From Clostridiales bacterium (GTDB taxonomy: Bacteria > Bacillota > Clostridia > Oscillospirales > Oscillospiraceae), in NCBI GenBank assembly GCA_004556755.1, contig SFFW01000020.1, positions 1 to 40,878 on the forward strand: a stretch of DNA of 40,878 nucleotides, read 5' to 3'. The position numbers and the translations under genes were made by a program. Under the pieces are notes generated by a model. The model searched no databases and was not told the DNA's origin. It saw only the letters and a program-made list of their open reading frames with translations. Shown here piece by piece: positions 32,223-40,655 of the stretch; position 1 is the stretch's first letter; each line of letters begins with the position of its first letter.

Positions 32223-32865
32223 CAAGTCTTTTCCCGATGAGGAGATAGACAAGCGCCAGCACAGCCAGCAGCGCAATATCCACGGCAATGTGAATATTCA
32301 TAAGCATAATGTCGGAGCAGAAGAGTATTCCTGCAATACCGATCGCCGCCGCAAGGACAAATCCCGCTATGAGTGCAGCAGGCTTCGGCGTGAAAACGTT
32401 TTTGGTTATGTAAACCACCACCAGCACCGCCGCAGCGACTATCACCGTTGCCGTGATGAGGTCTGAAAGTCTGAGGGGTAGAAGATACCAAGGCTCCTTT
32501 TTGATGAGCTGAATGATGGGAGAGAACACGGTCCAAATCGCAAGCAGCACGATGACTCCCGCCAAAACCTCCTGAACTGCGGTCATTACACGCTGTGCCT
32601 TGCTGAGCTTCGGCACCTCGCACATTACGGCGTCGCAGAAAGCTTTGTAGTCGTCACCGATGATCTCCGCTGCGCTCATGCCCCGACGCTCGCCCTCGAA
32701 GAGCATTTCGTCGATGTCTCGACGCACCCGCTCCTGATCGTATTCGCTGATGCTCGTACTTCTTATGTAAACCACAATGTCGGTCAGCACATCGTTTGTC
32801 TCTTTGCTGAGCTTTTCCTCAAACCTGTTGTTCTCATTTCTGAGTATTCTTGCACGTTTATTCAT
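32218..32865 (-). CDS. PadR-associated membrane protein (DUF1048/DUF1129-like)
   Basis: 215 residues. A soluble helical N-domain (about 1-85, with IDEMLFEGERRGMSAAEIIGDDYKAFCDAV) is followed by four membrane helices (about 98-118, 132-152, 160-182, 188-208). Proteins of this shape are commonly encoded beside PadR regulators in Firmicutes and have no proven function. It overlaps the padR gene by 8 bp. Two copies of the TTATGTAAACC motif fall within it (32406, 32763), both encoding Val-Tyr-Ile. Confidence 0.75.
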   Translation of the reverse strand: MNKRARILRNENNRFEEKLSKETNDVLTDIVVYIRSTSISEYDQERVRRDIDEMLFEGERRGMSAAEIIGDDYKAFCDAVMCEVPKLSKAQRVMTAVQEVLAGVIVLLAIWTVFSPIIQLIKKEPWYLLPLRLSDLITATVIVAAAVLVVVYITKNVFTPKPAALIAGFVLAAAIGIAGILFCSDIMLMNIHIAVDIALLAVLALVYLLIGKRLE

Positions 32866-33187
32866 TTTCGTCCCTCTTTAAGAGCTTATTTACCGCTGTC
32901 TCAAGCTCAAGATAGCTTGAGCGAAACTCCCTGAGCGCAGCGCCTCCCGCCTCGCTCAGGGAATAATACTTGCGCTTAGGTCCCAAGTCCGACGGTCGGT
33001 ACTCGGTCAGCACAAGCCCGTTTCGCTCAAGGCGCAGCAGCAGCGGATATATCGTCCCCTCGGCGATCCTGCCGAAGCCGTAGCCGGAGAGCGTTTCTGC
33101 GATTTCGTAACCGTATGTCTCCTGCCTCGAAATTATCTCCAGAATGCAGCCCTCAAGCACTCCCTTTAGCATTTGTGACGGTATCAT
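32858..33187 (-). CDS. PadR family transcriptional regulator
   Basis: 109 residues, the size of subfamily-2 PadR proteins. The winged helix covers about 1-80: LKGVLEGCILEIISRQETYGYEIAETL, then GRIAEGTIYPLLLRLERNGLV and YRPSDLGPKRKYYSLSEAG (wing). A short C-terminal dimerisation helix follows. PadR repressors usually autoregulate and control the adjacent membrane gene. The start ATG has AGAGGTG 4-5 nt upstream; the upstream palindrome is a good operator candidate. Confidence 0.93.
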   Translation of the reverse strand: MIPSQMLKGVLEGCILEIISRQETYGYEIAETLSGYGFGRIAEGTIYPLLLRLERNGLVLTEYRPSDLGPKRKYYSLSEAGGAALREFRSSYLELETAVNKLLKRDENE

Positions 33188-33196
33188 GGCACACCT

Positions 33197-33242
33197 CTAC
33201 TTTGTTTTGCATGGTAGCTGAGTGTATTGTAATGCAAAGTAG
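33197..33242 (-). promoter_or_regulatory. Inverted repeat at the padR promoter (likely operator)
   Basis: CTACTTTG (33197-33204) and its exact complement CAAAGTAG (33235-33242) flank inner repeats TTTGCAT (33206-33212) and ATGCAAA (33232-33238). A minus-strand -10 box TACAAT lies between the arms. The layout suits an autoregulated PadR operator; promoter -35 is weak. Confidence 0.5.
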
Positions 33243-33299
33243 TGCCTTTTTAAGGACTTTTACAGGTCGACGGTGGCTTTTAATAAAATATTGTGCGCT

Positions 33300-33346
33300 C
33301 TAATAAAATTAAAATCTCGGCAATATGCAAAAGCATTGCCGAGATT
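33300..33346 (-). terminator. Terminator after the copper ATPase gene
   Basis: A stem of ten base pairs (33313-33322 with 33337-33346), with a 4-bp inner helix ATGC/GCAT and a tetraloop AAAA. T-rich sequence follows on the minus strand (33300-33312). Confidence 0.82.
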
Positions 33347-33369
33347 CTTTAAAAGTATGGAGGCTATAA

Positions 33370-35610
33370 TCACTTAAACCTCTTGAGTCTCAATGCATTG
33401 GAAACGACCGAAACGGAGCTTAACGCCATTGCAGCTCCCGCAAACATGGGGCTGAGGAGCGGACCTCCGAATGCATAGAGCAGACCTGCGGCTATGGGGA
33501 TGCCGATGCTGTTGTAGAAAAATGCCCAGAAGAGGTTCTCTTTGATGTTCAGCATGACCTTCTTTGACAGTCGCACGGCAGTCACGAGCGGACTGAGTCC
33601 CTCGCCGAGCAGCACGACGTCCGCCGATTCGATGGCAACGTCCGTACCGCTGCCGACCGCAACGCCGACGTCGGCGCTTGCGAGTGCGGGAGCGTCGTTT
33701 ATGCCGTCGCCGACCATAACGACCTTGCCCTCACCGCCCTTGAGTTTTTCAATCTCGGACGCCTTGCCCTCCGGCATTACGCCGGCGATGAAGCTGTCCA
33801 CCTTCGCACGCTTTGCAATTGCGGCGGCGGCTTTTTCGTTATCTCCGGTTAACATAATTGATTTGATTTGTATTTTATGCAAACCGTCTATCGCCTCTCC
33901 GCTGTCGGAGCGTATCTCGTCAATTGCGCCGAATATGCCCGCTGCCTTGCCGGAAACTGCGGCGTACATGAGCATACAGCCCTCGGAGGCCATCTCCTCC
34001 GCCGCTGCGGTGAGTGCGGATACGTCGATACCCCGCTCGTCCATGAGCGTCTTGTTGCCGACCAAAAGCGCCTTGCCCTCGACCTCGGCTTCAATGCCTC
34101 TGCCGGGCAGCGCTTTAACGGCTGTGGCTTCGGGGACATCCAGCTCCTTCTCCGATGCTGCGGTAACTATCGCCTTTGCCACCGGATGCTCCGAACCCGC
34201 TTCGGCGGCGGCGCACAATTTCAAAAGCTCGTCCTCCGACGTTTCGGGAGCGAAGATACGCTTTACTGCGGGCTTGCCCTCGGTAAGCGTACCCGTTTTG
34301 TCAAGCACGAGGGTCTTTGCATAGGCGAGCGCCTGAAGGGCTTCGCCGCTCTTGTACAGCACGCCGAGCTCCGCCGCTCTGCCGGTGCCGACCATGATGG
34401 CGGTCGGGGTCGCAAGTCCGAGAGAACACGGGCAGGCGACGACAAGCACCGACACGAACACGTTCAGCACAAACTCCGCATCCTTGCCGACCAGCGCCCA
34501 AATGATCGCCGAGACGACCGCAATGCACATGACCACGGGTACGAACACGCCTGCGACTCTGTCCGCAAGCTTGGCGATGGGTGCCTTCTTGCCCTGCGCA
34601 TCCTCAACCATGCGGATTATCTGCGCAAGCGCCGTGTCGCCGCCGACCTTGGTGGCGGTGAACACTATCCTGCCCTCGCCGTTTATGCTGCCGCCCGTGA
34701 CCTCACTGCCGACCTCGACGTTCACGGGGAGGCTCTCGCCCGTCAGCATACTGAGGTCTGCGCTCGAAATGCCCTCGGTGACAACGCCGTCGCAGGGGAA
34801 TCTTCCGCCGGGAAGCACGGTGACGACGTCGCCCTCACGAAGCTCCGACACCGGGATCTCGCCCGTTTGACCGTGCCTTGTGACGGTTGCGGTCTCCGGT
34901 GCAAGCTCCGTCAGCGCACGGATGGCGTCGGAGGTGTGGTGCTTGCTCCTTGCCTCAAGGTACTTGCCGAGCAACACCAGCGTCACGACGACGGCTGCGC
35001 TCTCGAAGAACAGGTTGTGCGCAAAGCTGTGGTCGCCGGCGGCGATCTTGACCAGCGCATAAACGCCGTAGCAAAGCGCCGAAAACGTACCCACCGCAAC
35101 GAGCGAATCCATATTCGGATGACGTTTAACCAAGCTGCCGAAGCCGTTTGTGTAGAAGTTTCTGCCGCCGTAAACTATCGGCAGCGTAAGCAGAAGCTGC
35201 AAAAGCGCAAAGGTGAGCGGATGCTCGCCCGGTGAGATGGCGCTCGGCAGCGGAAGCCCTATCATGTGACCCATGGACACATACAGAAGCGGTACCGCAA
35301 AGCAGATACACAGTATGACCCGCTTTTTCATCGCATTCAGCTCACGGAGCTTTTCCTGCTCCTCCTTTTTTCTCGCCTCGGACAGCGCCGCATCGCCGGA
35401 AACGTACTCCTCCGCCGTAAAGCTCAGGCTATTTACAAGCTCAGAAATCTTCTCGACGGTGAGCGTATCGTCGTATCGGATATTCATTTTCTCGGTAGTC
35501 AGATTTACCGATACCCGCTCCACGCCGGGCTGACGGCTCATAAAGCGCTCAAGGCTTGCAGAACAGGCGGCACAGTGCATCCCTCCGATTTTAAATATCT
35601 TTTCGTTCAT
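33370..35610 (-). CDS. copA: Copper-translocating P1B-type ATPase
   Basis: 746 residues. One N-terminal heavy-metal domain has GGMHCAACSAS (about residue 8). Eight membrane helices follow. The actuator has MLTGESLPV, the transport site is VACPCSLGLATPTA (CPC, about residue 385), the phosphorylation site is LDKTGTLTEG, the nucleotide domain has SEHPVAKAI (HP motif), and the hinge is MVGDGINDAPALASADVGVA. The last helices carry MALSSVSVVSNA (MxxSS), typical of Cu(+) export. Start: the ATG at 35610 has GGGTGA 6 nt upstream; an in-frame GTG at 35622 is less likely. No csoR or copZ gene is adjacent. Confidence 0.94.
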   Translation of the reverse strand: MNEKIFKIGGMHCAACSASLERFMSRQPGVERVSVNLTTEKMNIRYDDTLTVEKISELVNSLSFTAEEYVSGDAALSEARKKEEQEKLRELNAMKKRVILCICFAVPLLYVSMGHMIGLPLPSAISPGEHPLTFALLQLLLTLPIVYGGRNFYTNGFGSLVKRHPNMDSLVAVGTFSALCYGVYALVKIAAGDHSFAHNLFFESAAVVVTLVLLGKYLEARSKHHTSDAIRALTELAPETATVTRHGQTGEIPVSELREGDVVTVLPGGRFPCDGVVTEGISSADLSMLTGESLPVNVEVGSEVTGGSINGEGRIVFTATKVGGDTALAQIIRMVEDAQGKKAPIAKLADRVAGVFVPVVMCIAVVSAIIWALVGKDAEFVLNVFVSVLVVACPCSLGLATPTAIMVGTGRAAELGVLYKSGEALQALAYAKTLVLDKTGTLTEGKPAVKRIFAPETSEDELLKLCAAAEAGSEHPVAKAIVTAASEKELDVPEATAVKALPGRGIEAEVEGKALLVGNKTLMDERGIDVSALTAAAEEMASEGCMLMYAAVSGKAAGIFGAIDEIRSDSGEAIDGLHKIQIKSIMLTGDNEKAAAAIAKRAKVDSFIAGVMPEGKASEIEKLKGGEGKVVMVGDGINDAPALASADVGVAVGSGTDVAIESADVVLLGEGLSPLVTAVRLSKKVMLNIKENLFWAFFYNSIGIPIAAGLLYAFGGPLLSPMFAGAAMALSSVSVVSNALRLKRFK

Positions 35611-35649
35611 ATTATCACCCACGGTAATTATATACGAGGTCTAAAGAAA

Positions 35650-35678
35650 AAAACAGTTGCCAATGCAACAACTGTTTT
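35650..35678 (-). terminator. Terminator after the spoIIE unit
   Basis: A 10-bp perfect stem (35650-35659 with 35669-35678) with a 9-nt loop, followed on the minus strand by more T residues. It separates the spoIIE unit from copA. A TATAAT box for copA lies just downstream (about 35627-35632, minus strand) without a clear -35. Confidence 0.8.
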
Positions 35679-35703
35679 AAAAACCTATTAAATTTATATG
35701 AAT

Positions 35704-36039
35704 TTACGCAAGCAGCAGCATCAGCGCAACCGCAATACCGCTGCCGCCGAGTCCCGACGCCGCAATATACAGCGGAAGTCTGCTCTTTTTCTTTGCCGCC
35801 GACACCCTGCCGACGTAGCCTGCCGCAGCCCGACGTGCCTCGTCGAGCAGCTGCGTCTGTGTAACTCCCGGTGATCGCATATAGTCCTCCTTTACAAGAA
35901 AAATGGCTTCCTCAAAAACGTTCGGGTCGGGCGACCTCACCACAATGACCCTGCGGGCAGTTCCCTTCACCACGTCCTTGTCCTCCTCTCCGATTTCCTT
36001 TTTCTGTGATTTTGCCCGCATTTGCTCAAGAATATTCAT
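35704..36039 (-). CDS. Small protein with C-terminal membrane anchor, spoIIE operon (unknown)
   Basis: 111 residues. A charged, soluble part (about 1-85) contains RRVIVVRSPDPNVFEEAIFLVKEDYM and TQTQLLDEARRAAAGYVGR. One membrane helix lies at the C-terminus (about 89-110). No family is recognised. The start overlaps the spoIIE stop by 1 bp, so it is translationally coupled. A sporulation role is inferred only from position. Confidence 0.7.
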   Translation of the reverse strand: MNILEQMRAKSQKKEIGEEDKDVVKGTARRVIVVRSPDPNVFEEAIFLVKEDYMRSPGVTQTQLLDEARRAAAGYVGRVSAAKKKSRLPLYIAASGLGGSGIAVALMLLLA

Positions 36040-38372
36040 CAGGCTCTCGCCTCCACACGAACCGCAAGCACGGTCATGTCGTCGTTTTTGCCGTAAAGCT
36101 TTTCCGCCTCACGGAGCGTGTCCCTTGCCAGCAGCTTCATGTCATCGCTTTTTGAGTCGAGTATCTCACGGAGCCATGCGTCGTTTGCGTCGCTTATCAC
36201 GCCGTCGGAGGCAATTATCGCCGTGCTGCCGGGCTTTAGGCGCATCCGCACGACGTCGGGTGCGGCGTCGCTTTTCCCGCTCAAGCCCGGGGCAAAGCTC
36301 TCGCCCCGTATGCGCTTTATGCTTTTGCCGTTCATCACATAGCTCGGCGCAGCGCCGTATTTGTAAAAGCAGGTCTCGCCCGTAAACAGATCGACGCACA
36401 TGAGGTCAACGGTGGCAAAGCCCCAGCCGTCGCCGCTTTTTAAAAGCATCACGGAGTTTAGGGTCTTCATCGCAACCGCCGGATTTATCCCCGCACGCAG
36501 GAACTCCTCAAGTATCGCAATGACCTCCGCACTCTCGTCCGCCGCCTCGTCGCCGCTGCCCATGCCGTCGGACAGGATGACGCACAGCACCCCGGCGTCG
36601 GTCTTGAAGTATGTACCTCGGTCGCCGCTGACCTTCTCGCCCTTCTTCTTCATCGCTGCGATGCCGACGCTGACCGCCAGCGGCTCCGCTTCCGTCAGAT
36701 ACAGCCTTGCACAGCCCTCCGTGACGTTTTTCGGCTTGCTGAGCCGCAGCCCCACGATCTCCGACAGCCTGTCGAGATAGTTTTCCTGCCGCAGCAGCGG
36801 TGCAAGATTCCCGCTCTCGATGACCGCACGCAACCGTCCTCTGCCGTCACGGAACACAGCGGCATCCGCCTCGATGTCCAGCGTCCGCAGGTAACGGATG
36901 AGTCTGCGCTCTGCGAGATGGTCTGCACCGTTTATGCTGCCGAGTTCCTTCGACACCTCGTCGAGCAGCGCCGCCATATCGCCGTACTGACGCCACACCG
37001 TGTCACGGCTCTCACGCAGGTTCCCTGCGTATTGCCGCCTGTACGCCGCCGCTTTAAGCTCGGAATTCACCGCCGTCACGAACGCCTGCGGGTTGAGACA
37101 GCGCCGTGAAAAGTGCTCCGGGATATCGCTCAGCTCGATGCGCCCCTTGTCCCGTATCGCAAGCCCGGTGTCGTTCATCGCCGCCAGCGTGTTCATGTAC
37201 TCACGGTTCCAGCAGCGGTTTTTGTCCTTGCAGCCGACGCATACGCTGTCCGCCGCCCTGTCGAAAATCCTCGACGGGTCGGAGTCGTTAAACGGCTCCT
37301 CGACGTTGCGCCTGACCATCTCGTATACGCCGGAGTACGCCGAGGCAAGGCGTGCGACCCGGCGTGATACGTAGCGCCGCAGTCCGGATTCGCCGCTGCC
37401 CGCCGCCGTCTCCTGAAACATTGCGCCGACTCTGCTGAGAAAGCCCGCCGGCAGCACCGCAAATATGACCGCCGCACAGAACACCTCGAACAGCGCCGAG
37501 GTCTGCGGTTCAGTCTGCCATACGCACACCGCCGAGGCTGCGTTTGCGAGGATGAAGGCAAGCACGAAGGTGAGTCTGCCGTGCTTGCTCAGCATCCCGG
37601 AGATCAGTCCGGAGAGCGCATACGACATCGTAAAAAACGGAATGCCGCCGAGGGCAAGGTCCATTGCCACGCCGAAAACGCAGCCGACGGTGCAGCCGTA
37701 AAGCGCACCGCAGCGCAGAGCGCAGGTCATGACGCACAGGAGCGCCGCCAACCTTCCGACCGAAATTTCACCGAAAAGCACGATCCCCGCAGGCGCCATA
37801 AGCGCAACTGCAAAGCTGATTAAAACGGCACTCAGATGGCGCAGCTCGGCGCTTTCCGTGCTTCGCTCCTCGTCTGACAGCGCCTCACGGAAAAAGCCGC
37901 AGCAGGCGAAGGCAAGCACCGTCTCCAAAAGCGTCAGTCCGACCGTCTGCGAGCTTAGCGTACCCACGCCGATGAAGGACAAAAGCCCCGTCACGAGCGT
38001 GACGACGCCCGCAAGCGTCGGCGCAAAGAGCCGCATCGTGCCGAGCTTCGTTTCCTGAAGCGCAAACTGCGCCGTGAACACGAGCATCACCGCAGCAGCG
38101 TAGCGTATGCCCCACGAAAGTCCGCCCGTGACTATGTATCCGAGTCCCGCTCCGATAAGGCAGCCCGCTCCGTATATCCCCGGTCCCGCCGCAGCGACCG
38201 CCGCCACGCCGAAGGGACTTCCGCTGCCAAGTAGCCGTGCCGCCGAAAGCATGAAGCCCGCAAGAAAGCTGAGCATGGTGTATGCGGAGCGCACAAGCTC
38301 CGGCGAGGTATTTCCTCCCCTTGGGAGCGCAACCGCCGTCTTTATCGCCGCCACTTTTTCTTTCACATCCAT
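36039..38372 (-). CDS. spoIIE: Stage II sporulation protein E, PP2C phosphatase
   Basis: 777 residues, close to the usual length. It dephosphorylates SpoIIAA to release sigma-F in the forespore and binds FtsZ at the polar septum. About ten membrane helices fill 25-315. A central regulatory region (about 340-570) has the Cys-containing VCVGCKDKNRCWNREYM. The PP2C domain (about 575-777) has LSDGMGSGDEAADES, IIASDGVISDAND and YGKNDDMTVLAVRV, with the metal-binding Asp residues intact. The ribosome site GGAGGTG is 6 nt from the ATG. Confidence 0.95.
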   Translation of the reverse strand: MDVKEKVAAIKTAVALPRGGNTSPELVRSAYTMLSFLAGFMLSAARLLGSGSPFGVAAVAAAGPGIYGAGCLIGAGLGYIVTGGLSWGIRYAAAVMLVFTAQFALQETKLGTMRLFAPTLAGVVTLVTGLLSFIGVGTLSSQTVGLTLLETVLAFACCGFFREALSDEERSTESAELRHLSAVLISFAVALMAPAGIVLFGEISVGRLAALLCVMTCALRCGALYGCTVGCVFGVAMDLALGGIPFFTMSYALSGLISGMLSKHGRLTFVLAFILANAASAVCVWQTEPQTSALFEVFCAAVIFAVLPAGFLSRVGAMFQETAAGSGESGLRRYVSRRVARLASAYSGVYEMVRRNVEEPFNDSDPSRIFDRAADSVCVGCKDKNRCWNREYMNTLAAMNDTGLAIRDKGRIELSDIPEHFSRRCLNPQAFVTAVNSELKAAAYRRQYAGNLRESRDTVWRQYGDMAALLDEVSKELGSINGADHLAERRLIRYLRTLDIEADAAVFRDGRGRLRAVIESGNLAPLLRQENYLDRLSEIVGLRLSKPKNVTEGCARLYLTEAEPLAVSVGIAAMKKKGEKVSGDRGTYFKTDAGVLCVILSDGMGSGDEAADESAEVIAILEEFLRAGINPAVAMKTLNSVMLLKSGDGWGFATVDLMCVDLFTGETCFYKYGAAPSYVMNGKSIKRIRGESFAPGLSGKSDAAPDVVRMRLKPGSTAIIASDGVISDANDAWLREILDSKSDDMKLLARDTLREAEKLYGKNDDMTVLAVRVEARA

Positions 38373-38387
38373 TTTTGCACCTCCGCA

Positions 38388-38441
38388 GTTTACATAAGAA
38401 TATAATTATTATACTTATGTAACTTGCAAAAGAGCGTCACA
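38388..38441. repeat. Inverted repeat upstream of spoIIE
   Basis: AGTTTACATAAG (38387-38398) and CTTATGTAACT form an inverted pair around a 15-bp AT-only spacer; the perfect core is TTACATAAG/CTTATGTAA. It lies about 15-60 bp upstream of the spoIIE start, where the promoter should be. The left arm is a copy of the recurring GTTTACATAA motif. No Spo0A box (TGTCGAA) was found here. Confidence 0.5.
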
Positions 38442-38510
38442 CGGCGCTGTTGATTATTGTTTTTTAGTCGTGAGAAATAATCGGAAATGCCAAAGCCCGT
38501 AGAGCAACTG

Positions 38511-38540
38511 TTGCAATTCATGGGCGGTAGGTGGTATAAT
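38511..38540 (+). promoter_or_regulatory. Sigma-A promoter of the first lipoprotein gene
   Basis: TTGCAA (38511-38516), 18-bp spacer, perfect TATAAT (38535-38540). The leader would be about 17-20 nt, so the ribosome site lies almost at the transcript start. Confidence 0.7.
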
Positions 38541-38563
38541 CGGAAAACAAAGGAGTGATACGC

Positions 38564-39205
38564 ATGAGTGTGTTTAAAAAAGTGCTTGCAATGATCCTTG
38601 CGGTTTCGGCTGTTTTTGCACTTGCTGCCTGTTCCGGCGCCGAGACCGATTCCGACCGCATTCTCGGCACATGGGAAGCGGAATTTGACGTTACCGACGA
38701 TCTTCTGCGCCTTGCCGCCGGGGACGAGCCCTCCCTGCGTGAGTATTTCGATTTCGACGACATTCGCTTTGTTGCACGCTTTACCTTCTATAAGGACGGT
38801 CACATGGAATACGGCTTCAACAAAGAGGCAAGCGCCGAGGGCTATGAGAAGTTTAAAGCAGCATACGAAACGGGTATGCGCAAGTTCTGCGACGAGGTCT
38901 ATGCCGAGCAGTACGGCAGCTTTGAGCAGTTCTGTGAGGACTACGGCACAACGCCCGAAACGGTGCTTGAGAATATGCTACAGGACCTCGGTCCCGACAA
39001 GCTTTTTGCCGTTGAAAAGGGTCGCTACAAGGTCGAGGACGGCAAGATACTTTACAGCACCAACATGGGCAAAGCGCCCTCCGGCACCACATACTGGGTC
39101 TACTCCGTTCTTGACGATACGACCCTCAAGGTCGATGAAAGCTACACCGAGAATGTGAAGAACGAGACCGCCGCTTACCCCAAGATTTTCACGAAGTGTA
39201 ATTGA
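38564..39205 (+). CDS. Lipoprotein with GTWE motif (unknown), first of a tandem pair
   Basis: 213 residues. The signal peptide ends in ALAACSGAE, so Cys should be lipidated. The mature protein begins ILGTWEAEFDVTDDLL and has FTFYKDGHMEYGF, then a helical middle (about 95-150), then GRYKVEDGKILYSTN and DDTTLKVDESY. The pattern of GTWE followed by beta-strands suggests a lipocalin-like or DUF5640/DUF4923-like fold; that is a resemblance, not an assignment. Start at 38564 has AAGGAG 8 nt upstream. It is paralogous to the next gene. Confidence 0.75.
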   Translation: MSVFKKVLAMILAVSAVFALAACSGAETDSDRILGTWEAEFDVTDDLLRLAAGDEPSLREYFDFDDIRFVARFTFYKDGHMEYGFNKEASAEGYEKFKAAYETGMRKFCDEVYAEQYGSFEQFCEDYGTTPETVLENMLQDLGPDKLFAVEKGRYKVEDGKILYSTNMGKAPSGTTYWVYSVLDDTTLKVDESYTENVKNETAAYPKIFTKCN

Positions 39206-39299
39206 CTGAATTTGTCTTTTATTGTTGACAAGCCCTGCGCCCTTAGATATAATTTTTTTATTTAAGGGCGTAAAATTTTGCCCGATAACGGAGGAAAAC

Positions 39300-39995
39300 A
39301 TGAAAAAACTCAAAAGAATAGCGGCGCTTTTACTTGCGCTCGTTATGGTGTTCGCTCTCTGCGCCTGCTCTGCCGACGGCGGCAAAGACAAGGACAGCAG
39401 CAAGGATGACAACAAGAAGGAAGAGGTCAAAAAGACCGACGCCGAGCTTATCGTAGGCACTTGGGAAGGCTCCGTCAAAATCGGCGACGAGCTTGAGAAA
39501 GTCCTCGAATCCGATGCAGATATGGCAGAGATCATGTCTTACTTTGACTTTAGCGGCATCGACATCACCATGCAGATCGTTTTCGGCAAGGACGGAAGCT
39601 ACTCCGTATCCTACGTTGACGACGGCTCAAGCGAAAAGATCGAAAAGGCTTTCAGAGACGGCTTTGTAGAAATGTTTGATGAGCTCCTTGAAGGCACCGG
39701 CTATACCCTTTCCGATGTTGCTGCGTGGGCAAACATGACCGAGGACGAGTACCTTGACGCCGTGGTCGAGACCCCAATGCAGTCCGTTACGCCGCTTTAC
39801 GATGAGCTCTCCGCCGGCACTTACGAGATAGGAGACGGTAAGCTCTACATGATCAAAGACGGTGAAGATAAGGATGACGGTACCTACAAAACCTACAAGC
39901 TGAGCAAGAACGAGCTTACGCTGAAGGCATCCTACACGGACGGTGAGAAAGACACCGACTCTCCCTTCCCCATGACCTTCAAGCTTGCCGATTAA
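39300..39995 (+). CDS. Lipoprotein with GTWE motif (unknown), second of a tandem pair
   Basis: 231 residues. The signal peptide ends in VFALCACSADG. A charged Lys/Asp linker (about 24-48) comes first, then IVGTWEGSVKIGDELE, MQIVFGKDGSYSVSY, a helical middle and GTYEIGDGKLYMIKD with SKNELTLKASY. The order of elements matches the preceding protein, so the two arose by duplication. The ribosome site GGAGG is well spaced. A 95-bp gap separates the pair; a T-rich stretch there could hold a promoter but none is clear. Confidence 0.78.
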   Translation: MKKLKRIAALLLALVMVFALCACSADGGKDKDSSKDDNKKEEVKKTDAELIVGTWEGSVKIGDELEKVLESDADMAEIMSYFDFSGIDITMQIVFGKDGSYSVSYVDDGSSEKIEKAFRDGFVEMFDELLEGTGYTLSDVAAWANMTEDEYLDAVVETPMQSVTPLYDELSAGTYEIGDGKLYMIKDGEDKDDGTYKTYKLSKNELTLKASYTDGEKDTDSPFPMTFKLAD

Positions 39996-40009
39996 GCTAA
40001 AAGTTATAT

Positions 40010-40052
40010 AAACGAAAAGTGACGTCCGAGTGTCGGACGTCACTTTTCGTTT
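40010..40052 (+). terminator. Terminator after the lipoprotein pair, 20-bp perfect stem
   Basis: The arms 40010-40029 and 40033-40052 are fully complementary with a GTG centre; the 3' arm ends in CTTTTCGTTTT. The rest of the gap to 40203 is AT-rich and shows no gene. Confidence 0.9.
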
Positions 40053-40202
40053 TGCGGTAATTCTTTATGCAATTTGCATATTATTTCCATGTTATTTTCA
40101 GCAAAATGTAGAATCGAGCGTTTTTGTTTGGCTTTTGACAGTGTTAAGCTTCCTCCAAATCAGAAAATCCCAACCGCTCTTCACTTCTATTCTTCGTCGC
40201 TT

Positions 40203-40649
40203 CTAAATCAGCACTCTTTTTTTGTATACAAGGTTCTTTTTGACAATCATTATCACTAATACTATAAAGCGTCCAATACAGTTAAGAAGCAGGCAAGCAA
40301 CGTTCACTGTGAGCGCCGTCAACCCTTCAATATTGCTAATTTCTCTTGACGGTATAATAGGATTATCCGTGAAAAGTAATGCTATAAATATCAATATAAA
40401 TGCCGTCCCACTTATGATAAAATATCTGCCAATTTTAAATCCTACAGCATCGTTTCTAAATTCAATCAGAGCAATTGCTGGAAGGCAAAGACAAACAAAG
40501 AGCAAAACGCCAAAAATCAAGCATTGATCCTGTGTAAGCATTTCTCCTCTATTGGTTCGAATCAGCAAACTAAGTACATTCAGAATCAAGCCTACTGCTG
40601 CTGCGCGAACAGCTCCATCAGCAAACGCTTTATAATAAAACTTCTTCAT
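40203..40649 (-). CDS. AT-rich four-helix membrane protein (unknown)
   Basis: 148 residues with four hydrophobic segments (about 14-31, 42-62, 73-93, 108-136) and a lysine-rich C-terminus. No family is recognised. Base composition is clearly more AT-rich than the rest of the window (codons such as ATA, TTA and AAT), suggesting recent acquisition. It starts 6 bp after the RHS-type gene, with AGGTGA as ribosome site overlapping that stop codon. A membrane immunity protein for an RHS tip is one possibility, not proven. Confidence 0.65.
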   Translation of the reverse strand: MKKFYYKAFADGAVRAAAVGLILNVLSLLIRTNRGEMLTQDQCLIFGVLLFVCLCLPAIALIEFRNDAVGFKIGRYFIISGTAFILIFIALLFTDNPIIPSREISNIEGLTALTVNVACLLLNCIGRFIVLVIMIVKKNLVYKKRVLI

Positions 40650-40655
40650 AGCATC

